A stretch of DNA of 64,000 nucleotides, taken from positions 20,933,376-20,997,375 of the forward strand of contig NC_092567.1 of assembly GCF_037975245.1 (NCBI RefSeq), written 5' to 3'. This DNA is from Apostichopus japonicus (taxonomy: Eukaryota > Echinodermata > Holothuroidea > Aspidochirotida > Stichopodidae). Shown here piece by piece: positions 34,448-45,759 of the stretch; the stretch's first letter is position 1; each line of letters starts with the position of its first letter. Both the position numbers and the translations under genes were made by a program. Below the pieces are notes generated by a model. That model saw nothing but the letters and a program-made list of their open reading frames with translations, was not told the DNA's origin and did not search any database.

Positions 34448-34832
34448 CATAGGCGTAGGAGGCGGGGGGCTGCAGCCCCCCCCCCCCCCAAACATAATTT
34501 GTTGTGAAAATTCGGGCAATGAGCTGAGAATTGTTCGGGCACCTACTGAAAGAAAAATAATTTGCAATGTGTTTTTCAATGGTTAAACTGATATATCGTT
34601 ATTATTGTAACGACTTCCCCAATAATTATAACGAATATGGAATGGTAATAAGACGGCAAATGATTGTATGTTATTGACATGCGATGTAATAACCGATGCA
34701 TGCCTATATGATATGTACATTCATTAACATGTCGAACGCGCGCGGAGCGCGCAATTAATTTTGGTTGTATTTTTCGGGCAAGTCGTTACAGCCCCCCCCC
34801 CCCCACAACCAAATTGGGCTCCTGCGCCTATA
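34448..34832. mobile_element. hAT-like MITE, copy 2
   Basis: About 385 bp, aligned end to end with 25285-25675 (shared AGGCGTAGGAGGC start, CACCTACTGAAAGAAAAATA interior, AAATTGGGCTCCT end). TIR CATAGGCGTAGGAG against CTCCTGCGCCTAT. I could not find a clean 8-bp target duplication, so this copy is probably older. It sits inside an ACTCGTACT-type repeat. Confidence 0.85.
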
Positions 34833-34849
34833 TACTGGTACTCGTGTGT

Positions 34850-36130
34850 GAGTCATTTACTCGTACTGTATACTCAAATAATACACTGTACTTCCACAGT
34901 TGTACTCACACTAGTTACAAGTATGGTACTCCAAGTAAACTTGCACAGTAGCGATATTAGTCAGTATCAATTTCAAAGAAGCCTTTGTACAATAATTGTC
35001 CACACGTACATGTATCAACCTGATTACCTATGGACTAAATTAAGAGAAATCATTAGGGAAATAATGATAAACAGACACTGTTATATTTGTTATAATTTTC
35101 TTCTTTATACCCATCCTACCGATTTAGGGCTTATATCATACAGTTAGAGGATCTTCTTCGTCAGGGAATATACTCTCAAACCGATTCCCTAAAGCAATTA
35201 AAAAAATCGTCTTTTCTTACAAACACACAGAAATACATCCACGCAACCCTATACTAACTACTACTATACCAGGGAGTTGTTATCAACTCCCTGCTACTAC
35301 CACTGTGTACATCTCTCACCATCAATTAGATTGGCAGAGTGCAAACGGATGGTGGCTTATAAGGGACTTCCTGAACCCATGTGGGAAGAAAGGAAATACC
35401 ATATGATGCGTAAATAAGTATTACCAGACCTTGGCGTCTCTATATGCATGTCCTGTTTCATAATAGGTAACATCCTGACGTTTACAGCGGGATGGGTAAG
35501 GGACAGAAATTATGAAGAGTGACAGTAAACAATCCTTTGAATTGGAAAACCATACACAATACACGTAGCGTATAAACTACAATATAGAATGGTAGTATCC
35601 TGGTGCGTAGGTGGTAAACAGAGATACATGTGTGTATGTATATATTCTACAAACTATATAGCTGCCATGGTAACGGTTGGCACAGTTACCAATATTTTAC
35701 TTAAAGAGGGGTATATGTAGATTATATAGGTTAGCCTTAGGAATAAAAATAAATAAATAAATAAAATAAAATTGATAATTTAATAAAAAAAAATTAAATT
35801 AGATAATAACAACACATCCATGTATAGTATATTTTGGTCAAGATATACTGGCAAGATTTTTTACTACTTTATTTTTAAAGAATGCATCTGGCAATAATCA
35901 ATTGACTTTAGCAATGATGTGACATACCAACAAAATGTTAACTTAGTGGGATAGTATACAGTAGCTGTTGAATTGATCATGAACTAATTCCTTAAAAGGG
36001 ATCATGTCCAATGGCATAACATATCAGAAAAGTTTATCATAGATAATAGCTTTGACCAAAATGGACCTGTGTAGTGTATATAACAGCTATAACGCATTAC
36101 ACCAGATCACTGAACGTTATATAAACCATT
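34850..36130. other. Intergenic, nothing recognised
   Basis: AT-rich unique-looking sequence, with a homopolymeric A-rich patch near 35745-35800. Confidence 0.5.
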
Positions 36131-36132
36131 GC

Positions 36133-36484
36133 TTAAAGGCATTGAAGACTCGCCCCAAACCGCGTGCAGCCATCTGAAAAAGTTAACTTTCCGTTTGCTT
36201 CGTGTCGCTACAAAATGCAGACAGTAATGAAACGTGATACCTTGTTATCTTTAGCTGGACCTGCGATGTCCATCGCTGTATCGTTTGTATACTGTGCTGT
36301 GGGTATTGACCGCAGCTGTATTTACTGACTGTACACTAGTGTTTAAATACCGACGGTAGCAAGCTGTGTGTGTATTTTCTGGGATAGATGGTGGTGTCTA
36401 ACACTTCTGTTACACCTCATTCGAAACTAGGCCAGATTACCGGCATTAGACGTTTCTTTTTGCGGGAGTCTTCACACCCTTTAA
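36133..36484. mobile_element. MITE family with TTAAAGGCATTGAAGACTCG ends, copy 1
   Basis: About 350 bp with inverted ends TTAAAGG…TGAAGACTC and GAGTCTTCA…CCTTTAA. The interior matches, in reverse orientation, the element at 54236-54598 over most of its length (for example ACACTAGTGT and CTAACACTTCTGTTACACCT). No coding potential. The duplicated target could be TTAA or TA, not resolved. Confidence 0.75.
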
Positions 36485-36944
36485 ACAATCTAGCTGAACC
36501 CCTCAAACCAGGCTGGGGGTATGAGTCACTATAATTGGTTGTGGCATACAATGATCAAGCGGGCACAGCAAACACATCCTCTTTAAAACGCAAAAAGGGT
36601 GGGAGGGCTGCGGTAAATGGTTAAATCAATTCGAAACGAACAGCGACCCACACATATTATACAACTTCCTTTGATTGGGTTACTATCTTCACTCAGAAAC
36701 TGAAAGAATGACTAATTTGATTTGCTCAATATTAATTCTTTCTGAATCACACCATGCGTGTCAATGCCCACTCCCATTTTTTTGCAATTCTCTGATGTCA
36801 ATATCTATTGCAAACAATTCGATATTGATATTCTTTGTAATTATTCCCTCAAAGAAGTAATAGTTTCAAATAAATGTGTGACCCGCGAGAAGACTTTACA
36901 GGTTGCGTAATCGGGATTCAGATCTCGCAATCGTCATGATCACT

Positions 36945-37075
36945 CCCTCGGAGAGGACCCTCACTTTTTCCGAGAGGACCCTCACTCTTTCGGATTGGCC
37001 CCTTACACTTTCGGTGAGGCCCCTTACTCTTTCCGAAACGACCCCGAGTATTTCGGAGAGGCCCCTTTCTCTTTG
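36945..37075. repeat. Minisatellite, about 24-bp unit
   Basis: About five or six copies of a TTTC-CGAGAGGACCCTCACTC-like unit. Both strands are open across it, but the encoded peptides are simply repetitive. Confidence 0.8.
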
Positions 37076-37107
37076 CTTGTGCGTGGGATTTGGAGATCCC
37101 ATTACAA

Positions 37108-37113
37108 GAAAAT

Positions 37114-37171
<58 letters not shown>

Positions 37172-37221
37172 ATATATATATATATACATATATATTTATA
37201 TATATATATATATATATATAT
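37108..37221. repeat. (CA)n/(TA)n microsatellite
   Basis: About 30 bp of CA then 80 bp of interrupted TA. Confidence 0.95.
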
Positions 37222-37249
37222 CCATCGAGTCCCACTGCAAACCTGTTAA

Positions 37250-37930
37250 GAGTTGTCAGGTACTATGCATTATGCTGGGCTATAATGAGTATTATAACGA
37301 GTTGCCATCCAGTATACACACATACGTAGACAGTCCCGGATGACCAAAGGCCCATCCCTCCAAAAATCCCAGAAAAATCTTCTAAATCTTACTTGAATAT
37401 GGGACATAGCTTGACATACAGTGTATAGGCTTCATATTAAGTATCAGCATACAACTATATTCCCAATAGACAAATAGATTTTTAATCTTTTGCCTGGTAG
37501 GGACGGTGAAATTTTTGCCTGCAGTAACCTGGGAACAATGTACTTTTAATTATTGCTATAGGTATAATTTACACAGTAATTGTCCATCCTTCGAGGACAT
37601 AATCTTTACCACAGCTAGGGCTAGCATTTTTAACAGATGCTATTGTCATTAACTGGATGCACGCAATATGCCTTAAAGACAGGAAAATACAGAGACTGAA
37701 AGAATTTATTGTTTTTATAATGTACAGATGCTACTATAGTCACTTCTAAAAATAGCAACAGAAGTGAATGAAAGGTCCTTGAATGACTCATCCTTCCTGA
37801 CAGAACAAAATAAAATAATAATAAAACAAATATGCTGAGTGGCGGATGATTATGCTCGATTTAATATCAGTTATGTTATGTCTATAACAACAAACCCAAT
37901 TGAAAGTACAGTACTAACCACATCTGAAGA
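37250..37930. other. Intergenic, nothing recognised
   Basis: No repeat or exon recognised. Confidence 0.45.
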
Positions 37931-37939
37931 TACAGTAGG

Positions 37940-38039
<100 letters not shown>

Positions 38040-38544
38040 TTAATTCTGCGCAGTATATTCTTGTAAATATGTATACACGAAGACGACGAGTTAATTTCCA
38101 GAAATACTAAACAGTAAACTTTATTGTGTTCCGTCGTGGAGATCGTTCAGCAATTAAGCCAGTCCTCTCGGCGCTATCCACCTAGATACTAACATATCAA
38201 AACAGGGGGAGGGGGGGGGGTAGTCATACGTGTAAACGGAAAATCTCTAGTTTGTGGACAAATAAAGGTCTGTTACCAGCATTGCCCATTTCAGTAAATA
38301 TGCTAAAAAGTGTCCTGACTGGATCCTTATAGTTGCATAATTTCTGTTGTAAAAACAATAGTAACATAAAACTTGACACTCGCCAGGGACACCCAATAGT
38401 TCGCCAAGCTCCTAACAGTATCATATATAGTTATCATATCATGATGGTATGTATGAAACCGAGAAGAGCATATGCGATATTATATATATACACATGTGCT
38501 GCACACCTAAACAGCTGTTAAAATATCGGCCTGCAAAGCTGCTT

Positions 38545-38547
<3 letters not shown>

Positions 38548-38588
<41 letters not shown>
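38548..38588. repeat. (TA)n microsatellite
   Basis: TA run of about 40 bp followed immediately by a GC-rich hairpin at 38589-38625. Confidence 0.9.
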
Positions 38589-38589
<1 letters not shown>

Positions 38590-38639
38590 CACGGTATGCT
38601 GCACGCACGCATACCGTGCGTGCAGCTATGCCTCCAACT

Positions 38640-40120
38640 AATCATTATACCATAATAGATCTATGGTGTGCACATGTTATACTGTATATACCTTACCATA
38701 CCAGCAGAAATATGTTTCGAGTTCAAGGGTAATCAATTTTTTAATAAAATAGAACCCCTCGCATTGTGAGATAACATGCTTCATGTACAAAACAGAGGTT
38801 TCCTTCGTTATCCTAAAGGGAATTACAACTTTCGACAAGAAGAAAAATGAAGCAAAGACGCCATCTGTCAGTACCTATATTACAAATTAATATAACATAC
38901 ATAATTTAAATAACAGTCAGGATTGCCATTAGATACATGCATATACAAGCAGTAGCAGTGTTCATGCATGGAAGAATTGTAGAGGCCAAAAGAGAAGAAA
39001 AAAACACACGAGTCAGATGTCACGTGACATTTGATAGACTAGCTGTATTGTAATGTTGCTGCTATAAGATAGGAAATGAACCACTAGACATAAAGGGATT
39101 TAGTATACTAATTAAAAGAGACCATGTATATGTTTAATTAGCCAATTTTCAGACGAGGTTATAGTGAAGGGAAAATACCATAAACACAGACCACCTGAGT
39201 GGCAGGGAGTATTATGTATTGTTGTTATTACTTTATATAAATAAGTAAAGATTCATGATCCAGGGACCACCACTAAGTGCAGCAGTGCTCAGCTAATGTT
39301 GTTATATACTGTGTTATATTTCAAGGTACCTACATAAAGACCGATTATATAGATAACATGCCCCCCTCCCAATGCCCCCTCCCCATTGCCCTTCAATAAA
39401 GTCAACAGTTGGTTCATTGAGGTACTACGTTCAAATAATTGTGTAGGCCTGACAGAAAATGAAAGTTTGTCAACATTATTCATTTCTGTGGTCAGCTAAA
39501 ATATCAGGAGTAGTTATCACTTCAACAAAATGAGCTTTTAAGCATAAGAGGGGGGGGGGGGGTTGCCTTTTAAAAAACGTCATGCACCCTGTTGTCAGTA
39601 CCACTGACTATGGACAAACATGGTCATCTGAATATTTTCTTTTGTTTTAATGCAATATATCCTTCTGGCCACATTTTCATGGTCAATTTGAAAACTTAAT
39701 TTGACTGAGTATGAAGTACGGTACTCTGTGAGTGCGCATGAAAAACAAATTCCAGACCCTTTGATTGGTAGGATGTGAGGGGTCATTGGGTCAGTATAGT
39801 GACCGGTCAGTAAGGGTGTACATGGGTGTTAAACCATTGAGCTATTAACGAAGATAGCTCCCGGTGGTTAAACAGAATTTAGCAGTTAACTCTAAAGCTT
39901 GGTAGGCATATTTTAGAGTGGGCGGGCGTGTTAATGTGGGGAGACAGGTAGCGAAGAAGCGCGAAGAAATGACTGCAAATTGTCGATCATATTGAAGAAG
40001 AAAAAACCTTGCTTTAACTTAAGAGCTAAAACATGCTTTAATTAACAGCTAATGACAATGTTAACAACCCTGCGTTACTAACGTGTTACCCAATAGAAAC
40101 CACACTTAACAGTATACAGT
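38640..40120. other. Intergenic, nothing recognised
   Basis: C and G homopolymer tracts near 39362 and 39550. No gene evidence. Confidence 0.45.
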
Positions 40121-40137
40121 TCAATATGTGTGTGTAT

Positions 40138-40172
40138 GTGTGTATTTTAGATCCTCCTGCAAGCAGGAACTC
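40138..40172 (-). mobile_element. SINE tail fragment
   Basis: The reverse complement of this stretch matches the tail of the SINE at 14088-14120 (GAGTTCCTGCTTGCAGGAGG and on to TAAAATAC), with one or two differences. A following TA repeat (40189) may have grown from the end of the element. Confidence 0.6.
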
Positions 40173-40186
40173 ACGATATACATCTG

Positions 40187-40188
<2 letters not shown>

Positions 40189-40262
<74 letters not shown>
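40189..40262. repeat. (TA)n microsatellite
   Basis: TA run of about 74 bp. Confidence 0.95.
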
Positions 40263-40264
<2 letters not shown>

Positions 40265-40708
40265 GTTGCAACAGCTATACACTATACAGTTGTACCATGC
40301 CAGGTTGTAAAACCATGGAGGTAAAAACAGATGGTTGTACACACAGGCTATACTGTACAGTGTGTAATGTATACGCTTCGTGTTGGTGTTACAGTACAGT
40401 GTGTAATGTATAATTAGCTGCCTGTTGGTGTTGTGTTTTTAACGGTACCGCAGCATACTAGTACTGTTTGGAAGTGTCGAATATGATGTTGCACGTGTCA
40501 TTTATAGCACGCTAGTTTCATTGTGCTCGCTGCTGTACATATAGATAACATTTGCAAAACTGAACCAGGCTGTAGCAGACATATATCATGCAAAACTATA
40601 GTCCATGTACATTAGGGACCGACAGTATATTGTTCGATACAGGTGTCAAACGCCTACAGTGAAATTACGACCTTCCTTAACGGTTTCGAACCTCTGGACA
40701 TACAATCA

Positions 40709-40780
40709 GCGTCCATGGCCTAGTTGGTTAGGGTGTCCGCGTACAAAGCGAGAGGCCCGGGTTCGAATCCCGGTGGAGGC
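40709..40780 (+). pseudogene. tRNA-like sequence (SINE head or tRNA pseudogene)
   Basis: 72 nt with a cloverleaf outline. The acceptor GCGTCCA pairs with TGGAGGC except at one position. A-box TGGCCTAGTTGG and a perfect B-box GGTTCGAATCC lie in a strong T arm (CCGGG…CCCGG). The anticodon stem has mismatches, and the loop GTACAAA would give anticodon ACA, not used by normal animal tRNA-Cys (GCA). The purine at loop position 32 is also unusual. A functional tRNA is unlikely; a tRNA-derived SINE head is likely. Confidence 0.6.
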
Positions 40781-40879
40781 TGGAAGTTTTTTCACTGTTC
40801 TGGATTTCCTTCTCATTACGTTTTCATTTATATATTTATATATATATATATAGCCTATATATATATATTGACCTCCAAC

Positions 40880-43420
40880 CCATGAGCCCATCTGTGCCCA
40901 ATGTTATAACCCTATGTCAGTGAATGATCCATACACTATAGTATCTAATTGCACTTAAAGAAAGCTATATTTTTTACTTAATTTTTTACTTATTTTTTAC
41001 TTATTTTTTACTAAATTCTGTTTAGTACTTGTCAAAAAGTGCACAAAGTGCACTTGTTTTTTTTGTACATTTTGATTTTGGTTGAATAAAGTGAACCTTT
41101 TAAATAAAAAGAAAAAAAGAAAGCTATATTTCATACAGGTATAAAGACAAAGTTCAAAGGAGTCTGCAAACCCATCAAAACAACAAAGTCAGGGACTTCT
41201 TTAATATTTTAATTTATTGTCCTTTTGTTATATACAATTTGTATTCAAGTAGACCTACGTGTACACAGTTTAATACTTATGTACAAGGTCAAAGAGAGTG
41301 GGTACAGAAATCTGCCCTTAACCGTTGTTGTTTTTTCTATATTAGTGTTAGTTGTTTGTGCAATGAATATAGACAGACAATGACTAGCCAAGAATACGAA
41401 AGAAGTTTACTGGGTATTTTTTTTGCTTGTAGAGAATTAAGTATAAATTCTCTTGTTGGCATAACATATTTGAGAAATATTTCTACCCTTTTGACTACCA
41501 AAGGTTGGGTAAAGTGTTACCTTTTTTTTTCATCGATTAAAAACATCATAAGCCTAAAGCAATTCAAGTGAATAAAATGCTTACATAAAAAGACCACAAA
41601 GTGCGCCTGCAGAGTCAAAAGGATAACAAGATTGCTTTTATACCTGCCGGCAAAGTACAGCAGGATAGAAGGGTTAAGGTTGCGGTTTTCTCCTTTTGCT
41701 TCTTCTTCTAAATTTGGTTTACAAATTTTATTATTTTATTATTTGATATAAAAATTTATCAATTATTGCTCGAAATTTCTTTGCGATTGATCACACCGAG
41801 ATCCCAATCTAGATTATTATTTTTTCAACAGGGACTTAAATAATTTATTTTCTGATTGAAACTTTCAGATTTTAGAAATTTAACTGCCCAAACAACTATT
41901 ACTACTATCTATAGAACCAATCACATGCCGAATGTTATGGTAGGTCAGCATGCTCATAAGTATCGCTTAATTGCGTTGACAGCAAGGCTGCACACAACAA
42001 TCAATTAGAAATAAGTTCACTGATTAAATTCTCATTCCGACTGGGATCCAGATTTTTGGGGGGACTCGGTGCGCATCATCCCTATTCATGGATATTGCTC
42101 CTTTATTATATCGAGGTCAAAACAAACATGTTGTTAATGCATTTATGTCGGTTTTGGCGTTCCATAGTTACTATCCTTCTTGCCTATTTCCTTCTCTCTT
42201 CTCTATCCCCTATCTATTTTCCTTCTTGAGTTCATCTGTCTTGTCCTTGTATTGAATTGTGTATTTTGGCTTCGGTTTTAACATGGTTCTTATGGCTAAG
42301 ATGGCAGTCTTTCCTGTTTTTCAAGTGCTTATAATGTTTCTATAGTTCCAACGGTATTGCTATACTTGTACAAACATATATGAAAATGAAATTTGAAAAT
42401 CGAAAAAAAAAAAATGAAATTATTTATGTCAAATGCCATTCTTCAAACTTACAAGGCATGCGAACATGTTCAGAAATAGAGGGCGCAAGTATGTTTTTGT
42501 TAAAGAAATTCAAAGTTTCCTGCTCGCTAATTAATTAGTTCAAGCATCCTGCTGTGTTTGTAACCTTTTTGTCGTCACATGTCATGCATATACATACTGT
42601 ACGTGCATACTTGCACGCAAAACTGCCAAATATGATGTTATTAAATAGTTTTGTGTAATGTATACCTGCAACTATATTTTATTTGAAACCTCGAGAAAAA
42701 GGAATCGATACTATGCTATCCAGGCTTTAATTTTAATTTTTAAGTAAGGGTTGGGTTTAATACTTACTTTCAATATCGTTTTGGTGGTATGGCAGGATGA
42801 CTTTATACAGAATTTCAATCCCGGGTATGTCAAAAGTCTAACAGAAAGTCAATAAAATGTCTCCTATAGCTGGTTACAATTTCAAGATATTGACCTTGAA
42901 AATATGTTAATTCTCTGGAATGCCCCTTTAAGGCTGATATTCATGATGACGTCAGCTCATCGTAAGCAGGAGTAAATATTTAAATGTTAATACATTGTTT
43001 TATAATTTATAATATCTCAACCAATACTTGTTCTATTAGCTTCCTATAAATAGTACAATTGATTTAATTGATGTATCTTAATTGTTGTAAAAGAGTCATT
43101 TACTCAACAAAAAAAAATAAAAAGGGTTATAATAAATACGATCTAGACTGATAGCTCAGTTTATTGAAAAGATCTATACTCTAGAACATAACGGTCTGCA
43201 ACCCAGAAAAAAAAACTTTGGCACTCGGCCGCAACCCTTCAATCACCCCCTCCCCTCCCCTCCTCCCCCTCCCCCACCCCCTCCCCGCCAAACTCCGGGC
43301 AAGTTTACCATTACAATACCATACTGCAATATTGTTGCTAATGGGATAGTTGATTCTGTTTACCTGCCACACGTTCGTCGATCTTGGCTTGAAGGTGCGA
43401 GAATACAACTCTGAGATTGG
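40880..43420. other. Intergenic with possible LINE 3' tail
   Basis: Contains a TTTTTTACTTA microrepeat (40975-41015) and, near 42100-42420, a T-rich stretch ending in an A run that resembles a non-LTR element tail. A 110-codon plus-strand open frame at 41239-41571 has no recognised domain and no splice context, so I do not call it. Confidence 0.4.
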
Positions 43421-43431
43421 TACAATGGGAA

Positions 43432-43532
43432 AGCAGGTCACTTCGCCCAACTGCCATTTCGCCCAACCTTACCATTTCGCCCAACCAGCCTGGTCATTTC
43501 GCCCAACCAGCCTGGTCATTTCGCCCAACCTT
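43432..43532. repeat. Minisatellite, about 22-bp unit (CATTTCGCCCAACCAGCCTGGT)
   Basis: Four to five copies, the last two or three nearly identical. Confidence 0.88.
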
Positions 43533-43800
43533 GATTAAATATGATACTTCAGCGTGTACAATGTAACACCGATGGAGTCGAGACGAAAGCGCGATAACGA
43601 ACGCAACCCTGTAAGGACAGTTTACTTTGAAAGTTTTCAGTCGGCGATCGGTAAAGCCTAAATTAGAGTTAATATTTTCCCGCGATTTCTGAAACGACCT
43701 CGGGACCCATCGGACATCTTTGGGTCTCTACCCATAGGTTGTGGAACGTCGCTACAACATATAAAAGTTAATGTTGTCATGGTTTAAAACCAAGGTCTCC

Positions 43801-44385
43801 ATAAGCGAGTACTTGCTATTATTCCGATCATGAACACATCATGTACTCAGTGGCTTAATTAATACTTACAATATCAATCAAAGTAGTCAAAGTGTAATGA
43901 CCGGGATAAATTGTTTATGTACTTTCAGTAACAAAATGAAACCCATCTTCCCTATGGGAGTGTGACATATACAAACACGTGAGTGTAACTCTTATTTTTA
44001 CAAATCTTATAAGAAAGCACTATTCGTCATCCATCCATTAAAGTTGTTTGATTGATAATTGAAAGCAAAACTGAAGTATCATATAAAGACAATATCCTAC
44101 AATATATTAAAGTTCAGACTGCAGGGAGTCATTTATATTATTACGATCATGAAAACATCATGCATACTCAGCGGTTTTAATACTTACAATGCAAATCTAT
44201 AAAAGTCAAAGTGAAGTGGTCGGGATAAAGTTGTTTATGTATACTCGCAGCCTGAGTAACAAAATGAAACCATCTTCCCTTTGGGTGTGACACAAACACA
44301 TGATTCTCAACAAAGCACAACCCGCCATCCATCATTTCAAGCTGTTTGATTGATAATTGAAAGCAAAACTGAAGACAATATTCAG
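43801..44385. repeat. Tandem duplication of about 300 bp
   Basis: 43801-44095 and 44127-44385 align along most of their length. Shared words are GATCATGAA…ACATCATG, TAATACTTACAAT, AGTAACAAAATGAAACC and TTGATTGATAATTGAAAGCA. Several indels show it is not recent. Confidence 0.8.
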
Positions 44386-44389
44386 GTTC

Positions 44390-45100
44390 TTTCCTTGTAC
44401 ATGTATCAATTTATTTTGTAGTGTCACAGAGCAATTTAGATTTTAATAGGAGACATAAATGCATTGATCATCTTTAACTTAGGCTAGATATATTAGTAAT
44501 CTTTATGATGCACCCCCACCCCAACGGCCTATCCCCCACCCAAACACCTAACCCAAATAAGTAACAACAATCTGGCATTTCCCAAAGCAATAAGGTTTTT
44601 CCTTCCAAGCTGTTTCGTGAATTTACACATCACAATCATTTATGGTCACCATAAACAGCACAAATAATATTTAAGTTTGCTTCAGGTTAAATAGTTCAAT
44701 ACATTATGTACACTTCATACATCAATTTATTTAATTTATACTTCAGTCCATCCATCTCCAGTCCAATTCACTGATATTGTCAAATTAATAGGATCATGTC
44801 CCCATTCGTCTGTGGTTGTTTGATTTTGGGACTATACCATTCGATAGAAGGATGGCGTCGAGTTTAACCATAGTAAAAGGTTGGCATAGGTTATGGATTA
44901 ATAATACTAATATAAATATTATTAATGCACTAATGTAAAATAGGTTACAGATGTGACGTATCTTTGGGGAAGAAATGTGCACGAAGGAGGATGGATAAAC
45001 AGCCAGTACAAACTAATTTACATATTGCCAAACATCAACGTTTCAGAATGCTTCTCAATACCCCCACCTAGCAATATTTCATTTCTTCCAGTCCACATAA
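44390..45100. other. Intergenic, nothing recognised
   Basis: C-rich patch near 44511-44560. No gene evidence. Confidence 0.45.
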
Positions 45101-45108
45101 TTCCTACC

Positions 45109-45752
45109 CAAGGGCGGCGGAACCGGGGGGCACAGGGGGCACGTGCCCCCCACTTTTCCTCAGGTTAAAAATGTGCCCTTTTTCTACATAAAAATTGAGG
45201 TGACTCATGTTAGCAAGAGGCCAGGGAACCAGAATAAACACTCGGGAAGGGCCGTTTCCGGCCATCTGAGGGGTTTGTAAAACCAAAAATTTTCTTGCAC
45301 GCTCCGCGCCAACTGATGGTGGCGCTCCGCTCAGATAGTCGTGCAAACAACTTTGCAAATCATGGCTACGCCGCTGACTTTTTAATGAATTTCTGTGGGT
45401 CAAACTCAAAGCTATTTCGAATGGAAAAAAGTTTGTTTAGATATTAACAAGAAATAAACTCTAATTCGGAAGATTCTTACATTAGCAACTAGCATGATTT
45501 CACCTCAATTTGTCTCAAAAGAAAACTTGTTCCTAGTTTCCCAATTTGCACATTGGATATTGCAGTGCTAGTATGCATATTTTCCTTGGGGGGGGGGGGC
45601 GTTGATGGAGTGATGTGTATACGAAAATAAGATAATACAATAAGAGTTATAAAGGGTACTAGATATAAGGCTGCATCAGTCCAATCAAATTTCTGCAAAG
45701 TGCCCTTTGATGTTGGTGCCCCCCCAGATTAAAAGTGCTTCCGCCGCCCTTG
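45109..45752. mobile_element. hAT-like non-autonomous transposon, second family
   Basis: 644 bp with inverted ends CAAGGGCGGCGGAA / TTCCGCCGCCCTTG and an exact 8-bp target duplication TTCCTACC (45101-45108 and 45753-45760), as expected for hAT. No transposase frame. Both end regions carry GGTGCCCCCC-like tracts. The interior carries GCGCGGAGCG-type words like the family at 25285. Confidence 0.9.
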
Positions 45753-45759
45753 TTCCTAC

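Noticed and set aside
36903-37100. Possible Ser/Thr/Leu repeat protein
   Set aside because: Both strands are open across a 24-bp tandem repeat, so the open frame carries no coding signal.
41239-41571. 110-codon plus-strand open frame
   Set aside because: No signal, domain or splice context; composition is like the surrounding AT-rich DNA.
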